DNA from: Lantana camara
Taxonomy: Eukaryota > Streptophyta > Magnoliopsida > Lamiales > Verbenaceae
DNA: 64,000 bases
Assembly: GCA_037501455.1 (NCBI GenBank)
Contig: CM074855.1
Location: 32,583,001 to 32,647,000, forward strand
Direction of reading: 5' to 3'
Shown here one piece after another: positions 50,563-61,487 of this stretch. The translations under genes were made by a program, and so were the position numbers. The notes beneath the pieces were generated by a model, which saw only the letters and a list, made by a program, of their open reading frames with translations, was not told the DNA's origin and did no database searches. The stretch's first letter is position 1. Each line of letters begins with the position of its first letter.

Positions 50563-52405
50563 TGTTAGGAATAGTACCCTGAAAGCCGATGTCATAGTCA
50601 GCTTTAGTACTTTCCTTTTTGTAAATCATAGACAATCTTTGAATAATACGAATTAAGGCAACACTTATTTATATGCTCTTATTTGATTGTGTGTTTACTT
50701 TTAACTGCGCATGTATAAAAACTCCCCTAATCAATATGACTTATAGGACTCAACCATTTAGGCGAAGTGGTTCATGAGACGAGCCCTATATCACATAAGT
50801 CATGATTAGAAATCACTCCAAGCCGATGAGTCCTACAGACAGTGGGAGTGTCAACCTGACTCGTTCGAGGCTTGCTCATGTGATCACACCTTTAAGAAGG
50901 ACCACCTTGTTTCATGGGGTGCAAAGTGTATAGTTGATACGTGCGTGATACATGGGGGTGCTTACTTATTCTAAGTAAGTACACTGAGGCGTCCCGTGTG
51001 AGAAGATTCCTAAATGGGAAAGGAAGTTTCTATACCTGGAAATAGAAACTTCCAGATTAGGAAATATCTCACGAGTCATTGATGTGATTAAGTGATCATT
51101 AGACTTGAGGTTCCATTGATACTTTATGAGCTAAGTCTGTAGTCTTAGGTGTAAGCTTTAAAGGGTGTCGCCTTAGACAACTGATTCAAGGCTTATGTTG
51201 GGGCTGCACAAGTGGCACATGAAAGTATATGAGAATCGATAGAGGACCTGCACTTGCATGAGCAAGTTGATCTCTTATTGTATAAGCCGTTCATATACCA
51301 TCTAGGAGTCCTTGGCCAAGGCAGTGGATCAAGACATCAAGAAAAGAGTTCCTTGGATTGAGATCAAATGGATATGAAATGCACTTAACATTAAGATCGA
51401 GATTATTAGGGTTCTAATTATTCCCTTACCCTAGATCTTGGTTGAGAGATGGGATATAGGAGGATTGTATCTCACATTAATCAATGACTTAAAGGTTCTG
51501 TCGAATCGAGACATTCTTATTCAACTGGGGGTCAAGCACCTGTTGCTAGACTATGGTCGTTTGATCTGTGGACTGATTAATTAATTAGGGCCACTACTAA
51601 TTTAATTAAGAACCTAGAGGGTCACAAACAACAACCCCGTCACGTGGGTTAAGGCTTGAATCGATTAAACGAGTTGATCGAACCATTAGGAGAATGGTGG
51701 GGTCCACACGTGTCCTTGGGGTCACGTGTATATATGTGTATATATTAAATAATTAATGTGTTAATTATTTAATGGACTTTGAATTCCTAATTTGGAGAAA
51801 TAAAGTCTAATAAATAATTAATTATGAATTAACTAATTATTAGTCTTCAAGTTATTTATTATTTAATAAATGAAGGAAAATAGAATATCTAAGAGAGTTG
51901 GATATTATTCTTGCTTGACAAGTTGGTCAAAAGGAGACTTTTGGTCAAAGTAGGCTCTCCAAGCAAGAAATCCCTTTCCAAAAGAGTTTGGAATTCTTAT
52001 CCAACAAGGAAATGAGGTTCGAACCCTAGCCCTTTAAATACAAGGGGTTCGAAACCTATGGGATAATGATGCACAATTTCTCCTTCTCCAAATATTATAC
52101 ACCAAACCCTAGAGCCTAAACACCGAATATAGAACTAGCATCCTCCCTATTCGGATCGTGGCCGCGGTTGGTAAACTAATTCTCTAGAGGGCTACTATCG
52201 TGAAGTCTTGAAAGATTCGAAGGAGCTTTTGGGGATCAAGCCGCGTGAAGAGCGTTCTTGGGTGGCTAGAACGTGTCAAGAAAGCTACTATTTAAGTGAG
52301 TTTCTTGATCTCTACGAATTTGGGAATAAGAATTGCAAGATTCAATTCTAACTTATTGGGAAAAATTTTAAATTTCCGCAGCGTTTCTGTCTCGTTTTCC
52401 CAACA
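50563..52405 (+). repeat. 5' LTR of copia 2
   Basis: It is 1843 bp and homologous to the solo LTR at 42126-44401 on the opposite strand. It is more distant from the copia 1 LTRs. Confidence 0.93.
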
Positions 52406-52407
52406 AG

Positions 52408-52423
52408 TGGTATCAGAGCCACC
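52408..52423 (+). promoter_or_regulatory. Primer-binding site of copia 2
   Basis: TGGTATCAGAGCCACC begins two bases after the LTR end, complementary to the 3' end of initiator tRNA-Met. Confidence 0.9.
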
Positions 52424-54538
52424 TTGCAAAGCCTATTTCTGATTCGTCTCAATTATTCTGAATTTGATAGAAATACTTAGGCTTAGATGCGACTTGAGTA
52501 TTCTTGAGTTCTTTTAGAAAGCTTGAAATACGGAACTATATTTTTCCTAAAAGTTTTTGAAAACTGTTTTCTTCAATCGTGTTTTTGAAAAATTGTTTTA
52601 GTTGAAATCTGTTTAAATCATAATTTTAATTTTGGATTGAATTGGTTTTTGGGAAACCTGAGATACGAAAAACGAAACGCGAAACGAACACGCAGGATTG
52701 GGATGTGCCAACGTGTAGCATGCCCTAACCCCGCGAGGCACCAGCACAGGCGTCCCGCAACCGCGCAGGAGCGTCCAGCCACGCTGCGCGAGGCTGCGCT
52801 CTTTGCGCACGCTGTGCGCGCGCGTTTACGTGCATTGCTGCGCGGTGTGCTCCAGAGCGTTCTGGCCCGATTTCGTGTTTGCATGGTTTTCGTAGTTTTG
52901 ATCCTTGAAAGCCCGATTTAATTTTTCTGTAAATTTTTGTTTTAATAAATTTGAATTGTTTTTGAAATAATTGTTTAAATTGGGATTTTGAGAAATTAAA
53001 ACGATTTAAATTTTGGGAAAATTGCGAACTTTATTAAAAGAATAAAATTATTAATTTTCAGAAGTTAATTGGAATTTTATTAGTTTGTTATTTTTCGGCT
53101 TTTATAGAAAAGGCTCTTGAACAAGAATTGCATCTAAGTCGTGTTTTAAGTCATTAGGGCTTAAAGCGAGAATTTTAATTTATTGGTTAAATTTAAATTC
53201 TTGCAATTTATGCATGTTAGGTGATCATGGGTTTAGTCTTATGAATGGTTTTAATTTATGCACATGGATGGTTTAAATTGGGGTTGGAGCCCCATAGTTG
53301 CGTTTTTCAATTGGAGTCGGTGCCCCACTTATGTGCGTACCATTATGTGTTTATTATGTGGCTTTCTATATTACTGTTTTTGAGGCCGGGGTATGCCCCG
53401 TGTAATTGTCTATGGCCAATATGAAGATTGAGCCTTATTACTTTATGTCTTTTTCCTTTTATTGTAATTTGAGAGCAGAGATAGGTGGTGAGGTCTTTTT
53501 CTTTCATTTTGGAGACAATGCACACATGGAGTAAGATGGATCCACACAACAAGTAACAAGATGGAGGCCATAAGTGAAAACTTCTCGAAGTGATAGAGAG
53601 GATTTCTATTATTGTAATAGATAGGGCATCATTTTATTTCCAATTCCGTTATGTGATTAAAACTGTTTTATGTGGCATGTATGTTAGAACTTGTGATTGT
53701 GGAGTGACTCCCACATATCATGCATAAGATAGGTAGAACCCATGATCATCCCATGTTAGTATCATGCTAGGACATGTTATCTGCTATGTGCTTGTGTGAA
53801 ATGCATTTAAATTGTACTTGCATTAATCAAGACTAATTAAAATGGATAACATATATGTTGGTGAGATCGAACCGGACAACTCTCCGGTTAAATCGAAAAA
53901 TTCCCATTAAATACTAAGCTAATTTTTGAAAAATAGGTGTTTAATTTGAGGTGCAAATTTTGAATTAGATTCCTAGCATTCCATCAATAGGATTTAAGTT
54001 TAATAGAGGAAGCTAGTTACTGTCCATGTGTCGTAGGGTGACTTTGTGAAATCTATTAGTTCTTAGTTTCCTAATTGATCATTTTAAATGATCAATATTT
54101 CGAGGTCAATTTTGGGGAGGGCGATGTCCGCGAGTCGTGGGTCGTTCGAACTAAGTTTTGATCTTGATTTTATGATTGATGGGTCTAACTTAACTCCTAA
54201 GTAAATATGGATGTCGCACGAGTCGTGGGTCCATATTGAAAGATAGGTGATGCAAAAACATTACTAAGAATTCCACAGTGTTGGAATTGGTAAGTTGCAC
54301 CTACCTTAGACTTTATTAAGAATGTCCTCGAGTCGTGAGTTCGAGATAAAGTGCTTAGGATCTTAGTAACCATTGGAATAACAAGTATCCTCTAAGATCT
54401 TTAGGAATTATAAAAACAGTAGGAGCTACATAGATTAAAGACCTAATATCATGTATATCATTATTATTCAGCATGCTCACTTAGTTCTCTATTTTTCCAT
54501 TTAGGTCGTACATTCTGTGATTTTCTACGTGTTTTGAA
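52424..54538 (+). other. Copia 2 leader
   Basis: This 2.1-kb non-coding leader has a GC-rich cassette at about 52675-52870. It has four copies of a (T)CACGAGTCGTGGGTC-like motif at 54025, 54126, 54213 and 54324. It lacks the gypsy insertion found in copia 1. Confidence 0.75.
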
Positions 54539-55770
54539 ATGGCAACCAAAAACCCTCTAGTATCGATCCTCGAGTCAAACAAGTTGACTGGTCCCAACTA
54601 TTCTGATTGGCTTAGGAATCTAAAAATCGTTCTAGATTCCGAGAAGATAACTTATGTTCTCTACGAGGCGGAGCCCGTTCCTGAAGGGGAAGCTCGGACC
54701 CGGGCTGAGCGGGACGCGATCCAGAAGTGGAAGGATGATAATCTCGAAGCTCGTTGTCGCTTGCTAACATGTCTTCGAACATGCAAAGACAGTATGAGTC
54801 CATGGAATTCGCTTGGGGGATTTACGACCACTTAGAGCACCTTTACCGTCCTCATGAAAGTGTTACAAGGTATAACACCTCAAAGGAATTGTTCTATTTG
54901 AGAATGAAGGAAGGTACAAGTGTCTATGAATATAGACTCAAGTTTCTTGCTCTTACTGAGAAACTTGCCTCCATGGACATGCCACTGAGAGATGAGCTTT
55001 CAGTGGATTTGTTGCTAGCCTTGCTCCCACCATCATTCAATCCTTATGTCCTTAAATTCAACATGAATCATGCAAATGCTAGTGTAGTTGAGCTGATTAG
55101 TCAGCTTGTGACTGTTGAAAGCACGATCAAGAAGGATAATAAGGTTATGATGGTCACTGCTCCATCTTCTTCTAAACCTTCTAAAGGCAAGGGCAAGAAA
55201 GCCCAAAAGAAGAAGAAGTCCCTTAGGCCCAATGGAGGTATCACGAAGGGAAAAGCCCAAAAGAAGAAATGTGATCAGAAAGAGGACGTTTGCTTCCATT
55301 GTGGAAAACCGGGACATTGGAGGAGAAACTGCCAAGAGTACAAGGTTACTCTAAAGAAAGGTATGTTTCTCGTTGAAGTAAATCTTTCTGTTAATTCTAA
55401 CTCTTGGGTACTTGATGCCGGTTGTGGATCTCATATCTGTAATGATGTACAGATGCTAAGTGAGGTCCGGCAGCTGAAGGGAGGAGAATGTGTCTTGAAG
55501 ATTGGGGACGGCTCAACGGTCGAAGCTCAAGCTTTAGGCACAATTAGATTAGATTTAGGTCATTCTGTTTTAGTTTTAAATAAAGTCCTTTATGTACCAG
55601 ACATTATTCGTAATATTATTTCAGTTCCAATAATTGATTGCGAAGGTTATGAAATTAATATTATGAATGGTAACTTTTTCCTCAACAAGAATAATTTTTC
55701 AATACATCTTAGTACATTAAACAATGGACTTTATCTAACTCAAAACAGTAATATTTTGAATATACAATGA
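54539..55770 (+). pseudogene. Copia 2 gag and protease
   Basis: The frame from 54539 (MATKNPLVSILESNKLTGPN) ends at 54835. Homology moves to the frame open at 54754-55770 because of a single frameshift near 54765. That second frame holds the gag body, an intact CCHC knuckle (CFHCGKPGHWRRNC) and a protease motif WVLDAGCGSH. It closes with a TGA at 55768-55770 where copia 1 has CAA. Confidence 0.92.
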
Positions 55771-57503
55771 GAAACAAAACGTAAGAGAGATGACGAAGTC
55801 TCAGCATCTTTATGACACGCTAGATTAGGACATATTTCCAAGAACAGAATTAGCAAGTTAACAGTTAACTTCCTGCGAATCCTGTCTCAAAGAAAAAATG
55901 TCCAAAACTCCTTTCTAAGGAAGTGTGCAACGAGCCACAAAGACCTTGGATTTGATCCATTTTGATGTTTGTGAACCGCTTAGTGTAAGCACTTGAAACA
56001 ATCATCAGTACTTCATAACCTTTACTGAGACTTTAGTCGTTATGGTTATATGTACTTAATGAAGTACAAATCTGAGGCTTTTGAAAAATTCTTAGAATTT
56101 CAAAAGGAGGTTGAGAACCAAATTGGTCACAAGATCAAGACACTTCGATCTGATCGAGGTGGCGAGTATCTTAGTGAAGAATTCCTTAATCATCTCAGAG
56201 ATAATGGAATTATCTCTCAGTGGACTCCTCCGGGAACTCCTCAGCTTAATGGAGTTTCTGAGAGAAGGAATCGAACCCTACTTGATATGGTTCGCTCCAT
56301 GATGAGTTTCACTGACTTACCACCTTCTTTCTAGGGTTATGCTCTAGAAAGTGCAGCCAAGATTCTGAATCTTGTTCCTTCCAAGTCAGTCCCTAAAACG
56401 GCCTATGAAATGTAGCATGGTAAAATCCCTAGTTATTCTTGCTTAAGAATTTGGGGTTGTCCTGCTTATGTGAAGAGGACAGTGAGAGATAAGGTAGAAG
56501 CTCATTCAGACTTATGCTACTTTGTTGGCTATCCTAAGGAATCCATAGGATATTACTTCTATGATCAAACTGAACAAAAGGTGTTTGTTTCGAGAAATGC
56601 AACTTTTCTTGAGGAACCGTTCCTAGAAGAAAAGAAAGGCAAGATCACAGAACTCGAAGAAATTCGAGAAACTCCCACGCCACATTTAGAGGACACGTCC
56701 CATTCTGACATCCCACAACCAATCACGAACTTCGATACACGTGAAAAATCCTCCTCTAAGGCGTTCTGAACGCACTCCTAGACAGCCTGAGAGATGGTAT
56801 GGTTTTCTCCATGAAATCTCTCAAGAAGATAATGATCCCCTAACATATGAGAAAACAGTGTCAGACTCGGATTCTGATCAGTGGAAACAAGCCATGAAGT
56901 CCGAAATGGATTCCATGTACTCCAACCAAGTTTGGACCTTGGTTGATTTGCCTGATAGGGTAAAACTCATAGCTTACAAATGGATCTTTAAGAGAAAGCT
57001 CGGAGTAAATGAAAACGTTACAGCCTATAAGGCAAGGCTCGTTGCTAAAGGCTTCTCTCAAAGGCCCGGTGTGGACTTTGATGAAACCTTCTCACCGGTT
57101 GTAATGCAAAAGTCCATTCGGGTCATGCTTGCCATAGCTGCATATTACGACTACGAGATATGGTAAATGGATGTGAAAACTGCCTTTCTTAATGGAGACA
57201 TAGATAAAGACATTTATATGGATCAACCCATAGGTTTCACATTCAGTGGGAGTGAGTAAAAGGTTTGCAAGCTACAAAGATCAATCTACGGATTAAAACA
57301 GGCTTCTAGGAATTGGAACATTCGTTTTGATGAAGCAGCCAAACCGTTTGGCTTCGTTCAAAATTCGAATGAGTCTTGCGTGTATAGAAAGGAATTGGAG
57401 ACTTCAGTGCAATTCTTGGTGATTTATGTTGATGACATCCTTCTAATTGGGAATTCGAAGGATAACATGAAAGTTACCAAGTCATGGTTATCGAACCAAT
57501 TTG
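55771..57503 (+). pseudogene. Copia 2 pol (integrase and partial RT)
   Basis: It is decayed by several stops and frame changes (for example TAG at 56332-56334, and a shift near 56750). Integrase text RSDRGGEYLSEEF lies near 56150. RT text WKQAMKSEMDSMYSNQVWTL lies near 56880, and the YVDD motif near 57430. It is truncated at the copia-gypsy junction. Confidence 0.9.
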
Positions 57504-58533
57504 GGTGATCGTGGATAGATTCACAAAGTCTGCTCACTTTCTACCGGTCCGGATGTCCTATAAGATCCCGAAGTTGGCTGAAATCTATAACAGAGAGATT
57601 ATTCGACTTCATGGTATTCCGGTGAGCATAGTTTCAGACCGAGACCCGAGATTTACTTCGAAGTTGTGGCAAGAATTACAGGCTGTTTTGGGAACGAAGC
57701 TTAAGTTCAGTACAGCATTTCACCCTCAAACAGACGGCCAGACCGAAAGGTTAATAAGGTATTTGGAAGATCTTCTTCGGGCGTGCGCGATGGATTTTCA
57801 GAACTCGTGGGCAGAACAGCTTCCCTTGATCGAGTTTGCTTATAATAACAGCTTTCAGGCTTCGATCGGAATGGCTCCTTACGAGTTACTTTATGGAAGA
57901 AAGTGCCGATCTCCGTTGTTCTTCGACTTGGAAGAATGGAAATGGTCGAAACAGGAAGGGGTAAAGAGAGGTGAAAGATTCGAAAGGCCTTCCAAAGTTG
58001 TTCAAGCTATGATTGAAAAGGTTCAAATGATTCAACAACGGATGAAAGCCGCGCAAGATAGGCAAAAGAGTTATGCCGATAAGCGCCGAAGAGATCTAGA
58101 ATTCGAAGTGGGTGACCGGGTATTCTTGAAGGTGTCACCAAGGAAGGGTTTCACCCGGATCGGGAAAGGAGGAAAGCTTAATCCTCGCTACTTAGGTCCG
58201 TTCGAGATTCTTGAAAGAATAGGCGAGGTAGCCTATCGATTGGACCTACCACTGAGTCTTACGGGGATTCACAACGTGTTTCATGTTTCGCAACTAAGGA
58301 AATATTACCCCGATGAGACTACGATTCTCCCCGTGGAAGAAGTTGAATTGGAACCGAATTTGACGTTTGTTCAGAGGCCGGTTAAGATTATGGATCGGAA
58401 ATTTCAGGAGTTGAGAAACCGGAGGATTCCCATGGTTAAAGTGTTGTGGAGAAGCGACAAAACCGAAGAAGCTACATGGGAAACAGAGGATAAAATGAAA
58501 CGGTTCCACCCGGAGTTGTTCGAGCAAGACTAG
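57504..58533 (+). pseudogene. Gypsy chromovirus integrase and chromodomain, 5'-truncated
   Basis: The frame runs without interruption to TAG at 58531-58533. It starts inside the integrase core at WVIVDRFTKSAHFLP (first catalytic Asp). SDRDPRFTSK (second Asp) and HPQTDGQTERL (catalytic Glu) follow. The GPF/Y motif is YLGPFEILERIGEVAYRLDL near 58190. A C-terminal chromodomain follows (IMDRKFQELRNRRIPMVKVL, then EEATWE). Gag, protease, RT, RNase H and the integrase zinc finger are missing. It was probably the 3' end of a Tekay/Del-like element whose 3' LTR is 58572-61232. The frame remains open through the junction back to an ATG at 57484, which is fortuitous copia sequence. Confidence 0.92.
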
Positions 58534-58557
58534 AGAATCTGGGGACCAGATTCTTCT

Positions 58558-58571
58558 AAGGGGGGGAGAGT
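58558..58571 (+). promoter_or_regulatory. Polypurine tract
   Basis: AAGGGGGGGAGAGT directly precedes the LTR start TGTAACGCCCC. Confidence 0.85.
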
Positions 58572-61232
58572 TGTAACGCCCCAGTTTCCGGATGAACAGG
58601 TAAGCACGCCACGTGTGAGTTTGAGCGTAGGTTTTATTTTATTTCTTTTAAGTTCATAAGATATTACGTGGCATTTCCTATTTTCACAAAATTCATGAAA
58701 CATTATTTATCTTAATTCTTTAAATTCATATCATTGAAAACATTATTTCATGACACGAAAAATATTTATTGCACGAAATCAATTACCGAGAGTGATAGAA
58801 TTACCAAATTGTCCCTAGTTAAATACTTTCTAAAATATTAGGGACTTAATTGCATGATTTCTAAAGACCAAAGTGAGCATATTTTAAATTGTAGCATACC
58901 TAATTGTATAATTTATAGACTTCAAGGATTAATTGGCAATTTGGCAAATTTCACAAAAATCAAGGGATGAATCACGTAATATCATCTCAAGCTTCTTCCT
59001 TGATCATTTTCATCCAAAAATTGCCAAACATATTCATCTCTCTCTCGGTTTCATAGAAGGAAAGGGAAGAAGTGATTTTCATCATCCATCTCAAGAATCA
59101 TCAAGAAATCTTGCAAGAAATTGAGAGTTCATCATCTTCTTCATCCATCTCTTCATTTAAGGTTGGGTTGCATGAAAGCCATGGGTTTGATCATATTTGC
59201 CTAGGCTAGGGTTTTAGTTTGATATGATAAATGAGTTATTGGTGATCAAAGTGTGATTATGTGATCATTTATTGAATTATAGCATGATTTGATCATGAAA
59301 ATCTTGAATATTGGACAAGATTGAGCTAGTTTGATCATGTACATGAAACCTTGAAATCTTGTTGATATAGCATGTTCTATGTGTTTAAATGTTATATTAT
59401 CATTTATTGAAGTGGTTTACATCATATTTCCAGAAATTATAGTATTTGGGGTTCAAGAATGAAATTGTTGTTGCTTTGTTGTTTCTTCCCGAGAGCATGC
59501 TCTGTTTCTGCTCTGTTTTTTTCAGTTGCAGGAACTGGGAACGACCGTTCCCAGCCTCAAGGCTTTGTGGGAACGGGCGTTCCCATTGCTTTTCAAAATA
59601 TGGGCGGCCGAGCATGGGAACGGCCGTTCCCATTTTGGCCTTGGAGCCGGAAGGGCCGTTCCCGGCTAGGCGCGCTTTTAAAAATTAAAAACGTTGCCGC
59701 GTTTTTCTGGGCAACGGGAACGACCGTTCCCAGTTTTCAAAGGAAGCCTGGAACGGCCGTTCCCAAGGGGCTGACAGAACAAAATTCACTGCATAAAATT
59801 ACGATTTTAACCCCTCGATCCAACGACTTCTTGGACCCCGAATTGCTATAATATGTGTTAATATGATGTGAAACGAAAAGTTATAATACCACATTGCATT
59901 TTCATGGTCGTCTCGACACGTTTTCGCCGTTCGTCCTATTTTGGCCATTTTAGTCCATGTCTCATGTTCATATGTCGTATTTGCACAGGTCACGAGGGCG
60001 TGGACGGGGAGCAAGCTCCTTAGAACGCTTCTTTATTTTATTTTGCAAGAAATGTGAGGTTTTGTTTTGGTAAAACGAACCCTACAACCCTTATGTGCTA
60101 GTTTTCGGCCAAAACCTATTATAATTATAAACGTTTTCAAAGCGATGACCATTTTCAAGCAAGAATGTATTGATTGGCATGATTTCAAGCATGTTTGGCG
60201 AGTACATGATTGCACGTGGGCCCGAGGGTAATTCTTGAGCCAACCGGGAAAGCAAGGGCTGACGGGTAACTCCTGAATTATCCTCACATTGTTGGGATCA
60301 CCCCCGAAGCCACTAGGAGATTAGTGGTGGAAGGAGTTCCGTGTCTAGAGGGTCATGTCCTCTACACACACCATGTCGTGGATAGTCGAGCCTTGCAAAC
60401 TCGCTATCATCCGGAGGAAGAAGGAGACTGGGGATTAATCCGGAATGTCGGGTTATCCTCGGGTTATTGCATGTTTTCAAGTATGAAATTGTCTATGTGA
60501 GCACTAAATGAATTGCATGATCACTTATTTATCAAGCAAGCAAGCATGATCACGTATTGTTCACGATTGGGAGTTCGGTTGGAGATTGCCCTTACTCGTC
60601 GGGGCCACATGTTCATGATATTGACAAGAAAGATTAATTAAACGTGTTAAAATGGATAGTTGTAATCTCGGGCAAAGGATGAGAATTCTTGAACTATATA
60701 ATTATGGTTTTCTAAAAGTCTTTACCCGAGGCTACAACTTGCATGTGACGTGTGTTATATTTATTATTGCCCCTCACTCAGTCTTCGGTAGACTGATACT
60801 CCACTTTTCAGGTACCTTTTGAGCGTGGTTGTGCTAGGCGGGAGTTGGTCGAGTCCTGCATTATCACGGGTCTAGTATTGCACCTTTCATGTACATATTA
60901 GATCGGATATCATGTTATGTTCACGATTGACAACTTTTGGATACGTACTGATGTATATTATTGAGATATGATATTGTACTGACCGGTAATTGGTACCTAT
61001 ATGTATCTATGTAATAACTATGGTACCTATATATATATATATTAATGACTTTATTGCTTCCGCTTTTCTATTCATGTTTGTTTGATTATGTTGGGGAGAG
61101 TGTCCCGCCTAGAGCGTCGTTTTGTTGTCACCCGTTCGCTGTGGTCTTGGTTTATGTATGAACTGTCCATTTCATACGTGGATCGAGGCTACAGTGCGGG
61201 GGATGTGGCGCCTTGGGGTCTAGGGTGCTACA
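58572..61232 (+). repeat. Gypsy chromovirus LTR shared by two copies
   Basis: It is 2661 bp, TGTAACGCCCCAGTTTCCGG...TCTAGGGTGCTACA. It has a polypurine tract on its left and a PBS on its right, so it serves as 3' LTR for the truncated left copy and 5' LTR for the right copy. Confidence 0.93.
59535..59765. repeat. Paired palindrome array A (arm GGGAACG)
   Basis: There are six units related to GGGAACGRCCGTTCCC, centred near 59544, 59576, 59623, 59655, 59723 and 59756. Centre spacing is 32, 47, 32, 68 and 33 bp, i.e. three pairs. The array is 0.96-1.19 kb from the LTR 5' end. It sits in an LTR attached to an uninterrupted gag-pol frame. Confidence 0.93.
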
Positions 61233-61240
61233 TCTACAGG

Positions 61241-61252
61241 TGGTATCAGAGC
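61241..61252 (+). promoter_or_regulatory. Primer-binding site, initiator tRNA-Met type
   Basis: TGGTATCAGAGC begins eight bases after the LTR end TGCTACA. Confidence 0.92.
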
Positions 61253-61487
61253 CCGGTTGCAAAACCGAGGTTCTCGAGTCGTGTCGAGTCAGTCTAGGTC
61301 GCACGGCATAGGATTATGTGGTATTTGGGGGTCTGCATTGGGCTGATTTACTTGATTTACTCCCTTATTCGCATTAATTGCACTACTTGATCTTCCTTGA
61401 ATATGTGGTACTTGATATTATGGAAATTCTATGCACACATTTGCATTTATTGATCAAACCACGCATGTTTAGTGTTCTAATTTCAGG

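Larger units (their letters stand above)
50563..57503 (+). mobile_element. Ty1/copia element 2, 3'-truncated
   Basis: The 5' LTR (50563-52405, TGTTAGGAATAGTACCC...TTCCCAACA), PBS, leader, gag and pol follow the same order as copia 1, with strong similarity throughout. Pol stops in the RT just after YVDDILLIGN, and no RNase H, PPT or 3' LTR follows. The break at about 57503 passes directly into a gypsy integrase. It is inserted in the gypsy LTR that starts at 47269. Confidence 0.94.

Noticed and set aside
57484..57503. ATG at 57484 as the start of an integrase gene
   Set aside because: This ATG is within copia RT sequence read in another frame. The gypsy part begins only after the junction.
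59535..59765. CRISPR-like repeat-spacer array
   Set aside because: This is a plant nuclear LTR. Repeats are imperfect palindromes with uneven spacing, and no cas genes are present.
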